This document shows, piece after piece, positions 42,687-52,501 of a DNA stretch of 64,000 nucleotides. This DNA is from Myrmaecium sp. VS I D KN 1. Taxonomy: Eukaryota > Ascomycota > Dothideomycetes > Valsariales > Valsariaceae. The notes beneath the pieces were generated by a model. It had not been told where the DNA came from and searched no databases. It was given only the letters and a program-made list of their open reading frames with translations. The translations under genes were made by a program, and so were the position numbers. The stretch is taken from positions 992,001-1,056,000 of the forward strand of contig JADQAV010000015.1 in NCBI GenBank assembly GCA_019775845.1. The letters run 5' to 3'. Within the stretch, counting starts at the first letter, position 1. Every line of letters starts with the position of its first letter.

Positions 42687-43712
42687 ATGTCCAGGCTTCG
42701 CAATGCCGCGGTGCATGTCATCCTTGATTGGGATGGTACCCTCGCCACGAAGGACACGCTGCATTTCCTGGGGAAGGTCTGCGCGAATGTTCGAAGCCGG
42801 ACCGGGCAAGCGCCTGCGGACCGCTGGGAGGAGATTGTGAACGAGTACATGGACGATTATCGCGCGCACGAAGCGAACTATCGTCCCGCCAAATCGGAGA
42901 GGAACATCGTCGAGCAGGAGTCGGCGTGGCTCAACAGCCTCCGACCCATTGAAAACCGCAGCGTCAAGCGGGTCGAGGAGTATGGCATCTTCAAAGGGAT
43001 CACCAAACGCGACATCTCCGCCGAGGTTGAGCGGGCCGTCGCAAGCGGCGAGCTGCAACTCCGCGCGGGCTGGCCAGAACTCTTCTGGTCGATTGCGAGG
43101 AGGCCGTTACGGCAGGCCACGGGGGATGAGCTGCGGGAGCTCGGGAACGAAGGAGCTGGTGTTGGATCGATCCACGGATGTCCCGTGCGTAAGCTCAGCA
43201 TCCTGAGCGTGAACTGGAGCCGCTTCTTCATCGAGGACGCTCTGTCCCAGGCGGTGAAGTGTCTACGCGATAGCAGGCTCGAGGTCGATGAGGGGAAATG
43301 TCATGCGATCGCGGACATAGCCCAATCTACCGAGATCATCGCGAACGAGGTTGAGGGGTTGGACGATGTCGGCGGCAGTTCCGGTTTCCTGAACAAAAGC
43401 AACGAAGATGGTATCAGGACGAGTGGTGACAAGCTGCAGGCTATGTCGCGCATGAAAGAGCCCGGAGAGAGGGTTTTGTATGTGGGAGACAGCTGTACAG
43501 ATCTCGAATGCCTGTTGGAAGCAGACATCGGCGTGAGTGTCAGAGACGACCCGATGAACAGCAGCCAGAAGGAGCTGTCGGATACGTTGCAGAGACTTGG
43601 TATTCCGGCTCGACCGCTCTCTGAGTTTTCCAACCATCAGCCTTTCGAGTCTCAGGTGATTTGGTGGGCGAGGGACCTTGAAGAGGTGGCGCGTGTCATT
43701 CTAATTAAATGA
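42687..43712 (+). CDS. HAD-superfamily phosphatase (phosphoserine-phosphatase-like)
   Basis: Intronless, 341 residues. Motif I is LDWDGTLATKDT near residue 14 (the first Asp is the nucleophile, the second the general acid), motif II is the Ser in LSVNWSRFF near residue 174, and motifs III/IV are in VLYVGDSCTDLECLLEADIG near 263, which supplies the Mg-binding Asp pair. The helical cap lies between motifs I and II. The plan is that of C1-cap HAD hydrolases such as phosphoserine phosphatase and MtnX-like enzymes; fungal relatives are mostly uncharacterised, so the substrate is unknown. No signal peptide, so probably cytosolic. It starts 574 bp from the divergent sdhB gene. Confidence 0.82.
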   Translation: MSRLRNAAVHVILDWDGTLATKDTLHFLGKVCANVRSRTGQAPADRWEEIVNEYMDDYRAHEANYRPAKSERNIVEQESAWLNSLRPIENRSVKRVEEYGIFKGITKRDISAEVERAVASGELQLRAGWPELFWSIARRPLRQATGDELRELGNEGAGVGSIHGCPVRKLSILSVNWSRFFIEDALSQAVKCLRDSRLEVDEGKCHAIADIAQSTEIIANEVEGLDDVGGSSGFLNKSNEDGIRTSGDKLQAMSRMKEPGERVLYVGDSCTDLECLLEADIGVSVRDDPMNSSQKELSDTLQRLGIPARPLSEFSNHQPFESQVIWWARDLEEVARVILIK

Positions 43713-44143
43713 GCGTATGTGGGTTCTACGATACTTCTGGGTTATCCGCGACTTCTAATAGAGGACTTCACCAATGGTGTATCGGGCGTTGCAAGAGAAC
43801 AGTGCTATTGAAGGAAAGCTTCCCTATATCAAGGTATTTGTGAGAAGATCATGCCCGAGAGGCTGGGGCGATCCCTGGCATGAATGTCTTTCCGATCCTT
43901 CCGAGAAAGATTGATCATCCCGGTTTCTTGTCCATGAGGAACCAAATGGAATGCACGTACAGCACCGAAAAGAGAAATCGAATGTCACCACTAAGTGTAC
44001 CTGATGACTAAAGGAGATGTGTTCCACTTCACATCCTTCGCATTAGTGATTGAAGCATTGAAACTACTGGATCGGTTAAAACTAAAAGAAAAGGACATTG
44101 AAAGTGCGCTCTGAACACGTTCGCATAGCCAGCGATGACTATG
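43713..44143. other. convergent intergenic region
   Basis: About 430 bp between the stop of the phosphatase gene (plus) and the stop of the lipase gene (minus). Nothing coding seen. Confidence 0.5.
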
Positions 44144-45621
44144 CTATTCGTTCAACGGCACCTTGTGCAGATCTCTGTTAGACTGAAAAGTCGGATCGCC
44201 CCCAGGGATACAAAGGCCGAGTCTCCAAAAATAGTCCCTGTGGGCGAAGAGCAACTCCCAAAGCTTATAACGACCGGGGAAGTCCCATATTATACGACCA
44301 TTGCCATTGTTAACTACCATGTCAGGCGCTCTTCTCTGTCTTGCCTCAGCGTCCGCAGAGAAAGTTTGATCGGAAATGCAGGTAGGATCTTCGTCTCCCT
44401 TACAGTATCGAAGGTCCTCAGGCTCTGGGGGAAGTTCCGGCTTGTCGATGAAGATTTCGCCAGAATGCATACGGTAGCCCCACTCTGAAAGTGGTAATAG
44501 GGGCACTGGATCGTCGACATGTGTTACTCGCCTGACTTTGGAGGACTCATCTGTCCAATCATCGATTGCCAGATCGAAGCGCTCGTCAATATACCGCATG
44601 AGTGCTTCATTCCCCACCCGAGGTTCTCCAAAGGTGGTAAGTTCGGGATCCCAGCCACGAGCTTTGAAGTCAAGTGCTGCAAGCGTAGCAACTGCGCCGC
44701 CGAGAGAATGACCGACTAGGATTAGTCTATAATCCGGATGGGCTTTCAAGGCCTCAGTAAGCGGCTGGAGGATGTGTCTACGAGTGGTGATCCAGGATAC
44801 GTAGAAGCCACTATGGACAGTACAATTGTCGCATTTTGGCGGATGTGATGATGGAGGCTGTTCCCTGAACAAGTCCGCATTTTCCTCTGTGCCCTCTCGG
44901 TGAGGCTTGATGTTGGCTTTTCGAGCTGGACGTTGTTCGAGCGATGAGGGAATCACGCTGCGTTGCGCTTCGGAAAGCTCATTATGCTGTTGCTTCAACA
45001 GGCGGCCCCGCAAGCTCGTGAGACGGCTTAGTACAGAAGCTCGCGCAGACTTCACCTCTGCTGACTTAGCAGATGACAGTTCGTCGGGCCTAGTCTCCGT
45101 AGAAAGGCTTCTTTGGGCATTTTGACCATCATCACCAGGATAGGGAACATATTTCTGAGGGACAGTAGAGAGATCGATAATGGTATTGGCAAGTGAATAG
45201 GTACCACGAAAAGCGACGATTATACGGGGAGACGATGGGGGGTGTGACAGCGCAATATAACCGCATGAGTCCGATAGGAGAGGTCCGGTATTCCAAGTCT
45301 GCATGCCCGTTAGCGCTCGCTCCGAGACCGTAAGTACATATATATGGCGGAATCGAACTATAATACCGTGACAAGCTCGAAACCTTCGAAGTCAGAGCAA
45401 CGACTGAGACACTCGAAAGGCTTTTGGATTCCTGATCCGGCCGTGCCCACACAGTATGTTATGTCAACGATTCGCGCAAGCTCTTCCAGCTCGGCGAAGA
45501 GTCGCGGAGATATGGTATGATTGCTGCTTTCGTTCGGGAAAGGCGCACTGCGGATAGACGGAAAGGCAGAGATCACGGAGGCAAGGAGCGCGAGGAAGAT
45601 GCAGAGCGTGCCGGATACCAT
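44144..45621 (-). CDS. secreted class 3 triacylglycerol lipase
   Basis: Minus-strand exons 45367-45621 and 44144-45298 give 469 residues; the intron is GTATTA..GCAG. The ATG at 45621 is followed by a signal peptide (LCIFLALLASVISAFPS). Lipase class 3 features in order: ITYCVGTAGSGI near residue 64, TWNTGPLLSDSCGYIAL, IVAFRGTYS with the oxyanion region, LILVGHSLGGAVATL (nucleophile Ser near 283), THVDDPVPLLP (catalytic Asp) and a late His in FAHRDYFW. An insert of about 95 residues, Ser/Arg/Glu-rich, sits between VPYPGDDGQ and CDNCTVHSGFY, as in several fungal members of this family. It should hydrolyse lipids outside the cell or in the vacuole. Confidence 0.9.
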
Positions 45622-46440
45622 GGCGAGCGTATTCGCAATCACTACATCATCACCTATCCCTTTGCGTTGCTGGATGTGTCGCAAATCGAGGAATGGAAGG
45701 GTCACTTGTCGAGAGTTCACCAGCAGGAGTTTGTAGGCATGGCAAAGATTAATTGCTGGGACAGGGCGACATGGTCTGCGAGCATGATCGAGGTCGTTCT
45801 GGTGGCGGTGATAATGATGGTGGTGGTGATGGTGATGGTGATGGTGATGGTCGTCGTTGCCATCTCCTTCTCTGCCGTCGTCATCATTGGCCGGAGTACA
45901 TACTCAGCCCTGGGTCGCTCCGTATCACGAGCTAGGAACGGAAAGTAACCAAGGTCGATCGACGGCTGTGCACACTAAAATTGCCGACCGACGTTCTCCC
46001 CACGGTCCCCGTCGCATCCGGGCGGCAAGGGTGATCGGGGCCCTCGGTCTGCCCCGGAAGCCGCGACCGCAAACTGCTTGCCGACCTCCAGCTGCCCTGT
46101 CTGCCTATGACGCATGACGCATGACGCCGGACGCCCTCGCGGGCCAGAACTCCCCCACTGCCACGCCTGCTCATGAGGTGACCCTGAACGGCCCAGCGTC
46201 GGCTGTGTACGACATCTCGTCGTTCAACTCCCGTCTTGCAGCAACCTGGAAAGACATGCTCCCTTCCTCCATTCCTGTCGACCGCTCCCGTCTGTTCTTT
46301 GTCAACCCGCTCCACATTTCACCCTCCACATCCTCCAGCTAGAGCGGACATACCAGTGAACCCTTTCATCTGTACATTCCCCCCTAATCGAGTCCATCCC
46401 TTCCGCTCTCACTTCCACTTCTGTCTGGACGGCGCTCGAG
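45622..46440. promoter_or_regulatory. divergent intergenic region between the lipase and membrane protein genes
   Basis: About 820 bp. It holds a (GGTGAT)n run at about 45824-45850. The right part (46250-46440) is C/T-rich and is probably the leader of the plus-strand gene. Frames crossing the repeat (for example 45517-45948) are Val/Met-rich artefacts of it. Confidence 0.5.
45824..45850. repeat. (GGTGAT)n microsatellite
   Basis: About four tandem copies of GGTGAT on the plus strand, in a wider TGG/GAT-rich stretch 45798-45860 between two divergent genes. Confidence 0.8.
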
Positions 46441-47759
46441 ATGGCACCCGCTGAGCCGTCGACGCAAGTGCTCGAACCTGGTCAACCGGCCAATCCTCTC
46501 TCACAACCTGGCCTGAACAGCCACGAAGAAGCGCAAACGTCATCGCCGGACCCTCGTCGCACGAACGCGTACAATGTCCAACCCATCCACGACTCCAACA
46601 CTCTCCAAGTCCCTCACGTCGAAGGCACAAGCGCGAGTAACAGCGTCACCCCGATCCCAAGCAGACCGTCATCTGTCCCACCTCCCTCCGCTATATATGC
46701 GCCGACCCAAGTCACATACGAAGATCCGAACTTCGAGAAACCGCCTCCACTAAACTACTCCCTTCGTGTCCGCAAAAAGAGCATCGCTATATTTTGGTCA
46801 TTGATTGTAGTCGATTGTATATTCACCCCAATCGCGCTGTACTTTGGACTCTGGTATGGAACCAGCCTGTCCCACAACGCCGGTAAGCATCTCCGTCCCT
46901 AGCCCAAGGCCACAATCTAATAAGTCAACAGTGTTCAGTATAAGCACGGGAACCCTCGGTACAGTATCAATCGTAGAATACTTCATTCGATTCCGCAGAC
47001 TATGGAAGAAAGGCTCTACATGTCGAGTCATCGGAGCGCGCAGATTCTATGTATGTGATCGGGTAGTATGCTCCTTAGATGCATTCGCTGACGGAACTAC
47101 AGCTGGATTGGTTCCATTGGAACCTGTCGATCGCATGGATTGCAGTAATGATTGAACTCATTGTGTAAGTCATTCGAGCCCTTTATATATTCTGTAGCTG
47201 ACGGCCTTGTAGGGGCACAGTACCCAAAGAACCGCCAATCCGCCTGCTTGCCATGCCGGTGCCTAGTATGGTGTTTGCTTTTGGGGTAGAGTTGCTTCTA
47301 GTAGATGTCATGAGGATCATGGGCTATAAAGCCCCTGTGAGAATCTCGTCATTACCCGCTGGTTCTCCCCTCCGGCCTGGGATTTATTCCTTAATCGAAG
47401 ATGTCGTTGCTGTGGATGGTTCCGGTGGAACGGAATTTCGTCAGCGCCTTAACCTTCGTTATCAAGCCAGTCATCTTTTCCGACAGATGCTGCATCGGTT
47501 GACATTGTTTTGGGCATTTGGCGCTTTAGCCATCGCCGTAATCACTACAGTGCTCATTTTCACCATCGAAAGAGATGCTGCTTACGTGGTGAGTAAAGAT
47601 GTGCATCCTTCGAATGCTTGTTTCTAACATTGAATATAGGTCGGCTGGTCCGTTCCGTTCGTGTGGGCAGCCATCTGGACTGCTATAACAATCCCCTGGG
47701 TCCAGAAGAGTTTGCGAGACGAATACGCAAAATGGAGCGAAGTTCGGTGGAAGGTTTGA
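46441..47759 (+). CDS. fungal six-helix membrane protein of unknown function
   Basis: Exons 46441-46882, 46932-47050, 47103-47164, 47213-47588 and 47640-47759 give 372 residues; every join keeps frame and every intron is GT..AG. The first ~105 residues are Pro/Ser-rich and disordered. The pattern YEDPNFEKPPPLNYSLR precedes the membrane part. Six likely helices: IFWSLIVVDCIFTPIALYF, TGTLGTVSIVEYFI, LSIAWIAVMIELIV, PSMVFAFGVELLLVDVM, LFWAFGALAIAVITTVLIFT and VWAAIWTAITIPWV. The short C-terminal tail is charged. I recall it as a conserved protein of filamentous ascomycetes without a known role, and I do not assign one. Confidence 0.8.
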
Positions 47760-48290
47760 GCAATGTCTAGGTTTGCTTGTCTTTGAATTGTGGGAAAATT
47801 GCATCGCGGTGGAGTTTGACTGGACGACAGCCGGGTTTTCCGTTCGCTTTTCGTGTCCACTTGCGGTGGCTGTATCATTTCGAATTTCCTCAATCTCTTG
47901 GAGACACATGTGCTTAACGGGGTATGGGCTTACGGCAGTAACGAATACTTTTGACACTATACGATCACTACATCAAACTCCAAGTTCCATACTAGAGAAA
48001 ATTGAACATCATGATCTATATTAGGCAGAACCTATGCATATGATAGATGATCATCCATGCGTATGCGATCACTATGTAGATTTCTTGCATTTTGCCGCAG
48101 TATAATATAAGCAAGGAGAAGTCATTTGCCTCACGTGCCTTGGCGTTTGCGCGACGTACGCGCTCCTGTCGCTTCCAGTCCCTTTATCGCTGAGCTTACG
48201 TGCAACAGATCTCATCAGAGAGCTGCAAAATATCAACGCCGTTCCCTGATAATCACGCGTCATCAACCAATTCATTTTGGTGACGCGCCA
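47760..48290. promoter_or_regulatory. intergenic region upstream of msh3
   Basis: About 530 bp between two plus-strand genes; A/T-rich near 47980-48115, where the upstream gene probably ends. Includes the likely msh3 promoter. An in-frame upstream start at 48126 would add 55 residues to Msh3 but the extension is not conserved in type. Confidence 0.45.
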
Positions 48291-51200
48291 ATGGCACCTT
48301 CGTCGAGTCCTTTACACCCCGCATCTTCGCAAGGCAAGAAGCAGCAGTCTATCTCGACCTTCTTTAAGCCGAAAAGTGCTCCTGCGGGAACGAACGCAAC
48401 CCCGAAGCCGTCGATCTCCGCTCCTGTGCAGCGAGTCACAACATCCAATGCCAATGATCCCGAGCTATTTTTGAGTTCCGATGAAGACGGTCTAGGCTCC
48501 CCCGACTGCTCGTCACGAAGAAACAAACGCGCCGTAGACGGGGATACGATAGAAGGTCTTCCTGAGCTCAAAAAGGCCCGGCAGGCAGGTGGCGGCGATA
48601 GCAATGAAGGTGCGGAGAATGGCACCGGGTCGAAAGGGGATCTGGAGCATGCTAAGACCCAATTACACCATGGAGGAGCTTCCTCAACAGTACTGAATGC
48701 GCCGCGTGAACCCAAAATATCCGAGCGGACATCCAAGTATCTATTCTCCAGCTCACCAGCCCAGTTCGAAGACCAACACGACGACGAGGACGGAAAGGCC
48801 AAACGACAGAAAGAATCTCTCCATGAGAAGTTTGTGAAGAAACTGGGAAGACCGGATAGCTTTGCAGAAATCAAACGGCGGAAACATTTGGCATCTGAGG
48901 AAGCTGGTGAGGATGAGGATGGAGCGGAGGACGACGAGGCCGGAATGCAAGATGCAACAAAACCAGCAGGGAAGAGCCGAAAGAACGCTGGGGCTAAGAA
49001 AGGTGGTAGCAAGCTTACGCCTATGGAGAAACAGATCGTAGAGATCAAACGAGAACATGCAGACACAATCTTAGTTGTCGAAGTCGGCTACAAATACCGG
49101 TTCTTTGGCGAAGACGCTAGAATCGCGGCGAAGGAGCTGGGTATAGTATGCATACCTGGGAAATTCAGATATGATGAACGTGAGTTGTTTATGAGCTGCT
49201 CCGGCGTAGGAAACTCCGCTATTAACAGTTGCCGCAGACCCATCAGAGGCACACTTGGACAAGTTCGCTTCTGCCAGTTTCCCCACCCACCGGCTGCATG
49301 TGCATGTCAAGCGCCTTGTCCAAGCTGGTCACAAAGTTGGTGTTGTACGTCAGCTTGAGACGGCCGCATTGAAAGCCGCCGGGGACAACAGAAATGCGCC
49401 ATTTGTCCGGAAATTAACGAACCTATACACGAAAGGAACTTACATTGATGACACGGAAGCGCTACAAGGTCCAGCTTCTGAATCAACCGGGGGAGCGCCT
49501 GCATCAGGTTACCTTCTTTGCTTGACGGAGACTAAGGCAAAAGGCTGGGGTACCGATGAGAAGGTTCACGTCGGATTCGTTGCCGTACAGCCCGCAACGG
49601 GAGATGTCGTCTACGACGATTTCGAGGACGGTTTTATGCGGAGCGAAATCGAAACGCGGCTGCTTCATATCGCTCCTTGTGAATTTCTCATTGTAGGGGA
49701 ACTTTCAAAGGCTACGGAGAAGCTTATAAAGCACCTATCCACCAGCAAATCCAACGTATTCGGAGACCAGGCCCGAATCGAGCGGGTAGAGAAACCCAAG
49801 ACAGTGGCAGCTCAGTCTTACGACCACGTCTCAAACTTCTATGCGGACAAGATCAGACTGGCCGAAGATGCTCCTAATGGAGCTTTCCACGTGCTTGATA
49901 AGGTCCACCAGCTTTCTGAGCTGGTGACCATTTGCCTCTCGGCTATGATCTCTCATCTGACAGAATACGGCTTGGAGCACGTCTTTGATCTCACCAAATA
50001 TTTCCAACCTTTTAGCGCGCGCTCGCACATGTTGCTCAACGGTAACACCTTAACAAGTCTCGAAATATACCGCAATCAGACAGAATACACAGAGAAGGGA
50101 AGTCTATTCTGGACCATGGATCGTACTAAGACGCGTTTTGGCCGACGTCTTCTGAGGAAGTGGGTAGGTCGGCCTCTTCTAGACAAAGCTCAACTTGAAG
50201 CACGTGTAGCTGCAGTAGAGGAGTTGAAGGAGGGTAGTCATGCTACTGGCGTTGAGAAGCTCAGATATCTGCTCTCTCAGGTCAAAACAGACCTAGAGAA
50301 GTCATTGATCCGGATCTACTATAGGAAATGCTCGCGACCAGAACTTCTGGCGGTGCTGCAGACGCTCCAGCGGATCGCATCGGAGTACGAAGCAATAGAT
50401 GCACCTGAAAAATCTGGATTTTCCTCGCCTATCATCGGTGAGGCTATTGCGAGCCTTCCCACCATCTCTGCGGATGTGCTGGGTTATCTAGAGAAGATCA
50501 ACCCGCAAGCTGCCAAGGACGATGACAAATACGCTTTCTTCCGGGATGACGAGGAGACCGAAGAGATCACGGAGCACAAACTGGGCATCGCAGCTGTCGA
50601 GCATGAGCTGAACGAGCACCGCAAAGAAGCTGCCCAGAAGGTTAGGAAGAGCAAGGTGGACTACGTTACGGTTGCTGGCATAGAGTATCTCATCGAGATC
50701 GACAATTCCCAACTCAAGAGTGTTCCGGCCTCGTGGATCAAGGTTAGCGGAACGAAGAAGGTGTCTCGCTTTCACACTCCTGAAGTGCTTCGTCTCATAC
50801 GTGAGCGTGATCAACACAAGGAGGCCCTCGCGGCGGCCTGTGACAGCGCCTTCTCAACTCTTCTCGGGGATATCTCTTCGAAATATCACATCTTCCGGGA
50901 TTGTATCCAATCGCTTGCCGTACTCGACTGCTTGCTGTCGTTGGCTGACCTTGCTTCTCAGCCGGGGTATGTCAAGCCTACCATTACGTCTGAGCCGAAG
51001 ATTGACGTCGACGGCGGGCGGCATCCTATGGTGGAACAGCTACTACTTGATGCTTATGTTCCAAACAGTATCAGGCTAGCGCAAGATCCTTCAAGTGCAC
51101 CACGTGCATTACTCGTCACCGGGCCGAATATGGGAGGAAAGTCATCTTACGTACGGAGCGTCGCCCTGATAAGTATCATGGCACAAATCGGTTCGTACGT

Positions 51201-51895
51201 CCCAGCAGAGAGGGCGGAGCTGAGCCTTCTGGACGCAGTGTTCACCCGGATGGGCGCGTTCGACAACATGATGAAGGGCGAGAGTACATTCATGGTTGAG
51301 CTCAGCGAGACCAGCGACATCCTGAAGCAGGCAACACCGCGAAGCCTTGTCATTCTTGATGAGCTTGGTCGCGGCACGAGCACGCACGACGGCGTCGCCA
51401 TCGCCTCCGCGGTCCTCGACTACGTCGTTCGGGAGCTGAAGTGCTTCACGCTGTTCATCACCCACTACCAGAACCTGGCGACGACGGCCAGAGCGTTCCC
51501 GGCTGGCGAGCTGAAGAACGTGCACATGCGGTTCGAGGAGAGAGGGGGAAGCGGCAAGGAGATCACGTTCCTCTACGAGGTCGCGGAGGGAACGGCCCAT
51601 CGAAGCTACGGACTCAACGTCGCTCGATTGGCGAACGTGCCCGAGCCCGTTTTGGACGTGGCGGCGGTGAAATCGGCGGAGCTCGAGCAGACCATCCGGG
51701 GGGTTATGGTCAGAAACATGTAAGTTCTCCGCGGCGGGTCCGACGCCTGGCATCGCCCTCGCATCTCTCCCTGCTCTCTCTTCCTAACACTAACAATGTT
51801 CTTGCAGGTCACGGATGTTGCTAAATGTCGTTAAGGACAGCAAGGACGGCTATGACACGCTGGAGGAGCTGCTAGTAGGGATCGAACATTTGTAA
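48291..51895 (+). CDS. msh3: DNA mismatch repair protein Msh3
   Basis: Exons 48291-49179, 49238-51719 and 51808-51895 give 1,152 residues. A PCNA-interacting box, [11 protein letters not shown], lies at residues about 18-28, as usual near the N-terminus of Msh3 and Msh6. After a disordered linker the MutS mismatch-binding domain starts at [20 protein letters not shown], continues through [14 protein letters not shown] and [19 protein letters not shown] in pieces across intron 1, then the connector, core and clamp domains. The ATPase carries Walker [17 protein letters not shown] (about residue 923) and Walker [17 protein letters not shown] (about 1000), with the ABC signature [15 protein letters not shown] between. 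Paired with Msh2 it forms MutSbeta, which recognises insertion/deletion loops. The last exon ([14 protein letters not shown]..) completes the C-terminal helices. Confidence 0.95.
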
Positions 51896-52501
51896 AATAC
51901 ACTCGAGGCAGCTTAGGCAAAGACCTGTCGCACAATGTCGTCGGGCTCCTGCTTGCGGGATGACCCGGTGCGAGAGCAATTTGTGGGCTTCATCTACCAC
52001 TGTCAAGGAATTCTATGCCTTTCGGAAGGTGCGTATGTTAGCGGCATGATATCAGCAGTAGGACGGCTTCTTGGTGGCAATCATTTACATAACATCAATA
52101 CGTATGTTGTACAGCGTCCACTTTTTCTCTCCTTGTCTTGCGTTCAAACCATCGTTACTTGTCGTTTCTATGTCTATACATGATGCTCAAGGAAAACAAA
52201 GCCTCGCTCCCAAGAATCGGGCCAAGCTAATGATACACGCTAGGTTGTACACGGGTATCCAGTCGTGAAACCGTCTGGGACCAGCCAGGACGCAGAAAGA
52301 AACAATTCGTTAAAGGAAAAAGAAAAGAAAAAGTTGTGACGCTCACACATTCAAACCTGCCTGCGCATGCATAGCTTTTGTGGGCCTGTCGTCGTCTACG
52401 CCCGCTGACCTGTATGAGCGACCCGCGCTCCCACACTCGTCGTCCATCCTTGACAACGATACAAGTGCTCGGGCGGCCTCGACATCGACCTCGCTCGTCG
52501 T
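51896..52501. other. convergent intergenic region
   Basis: About 600 bp between the stop of msh3 (plus) and the stop of the Zn2Cys6 gene (minus). Nothing coding seen. Confidence 0.5.
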
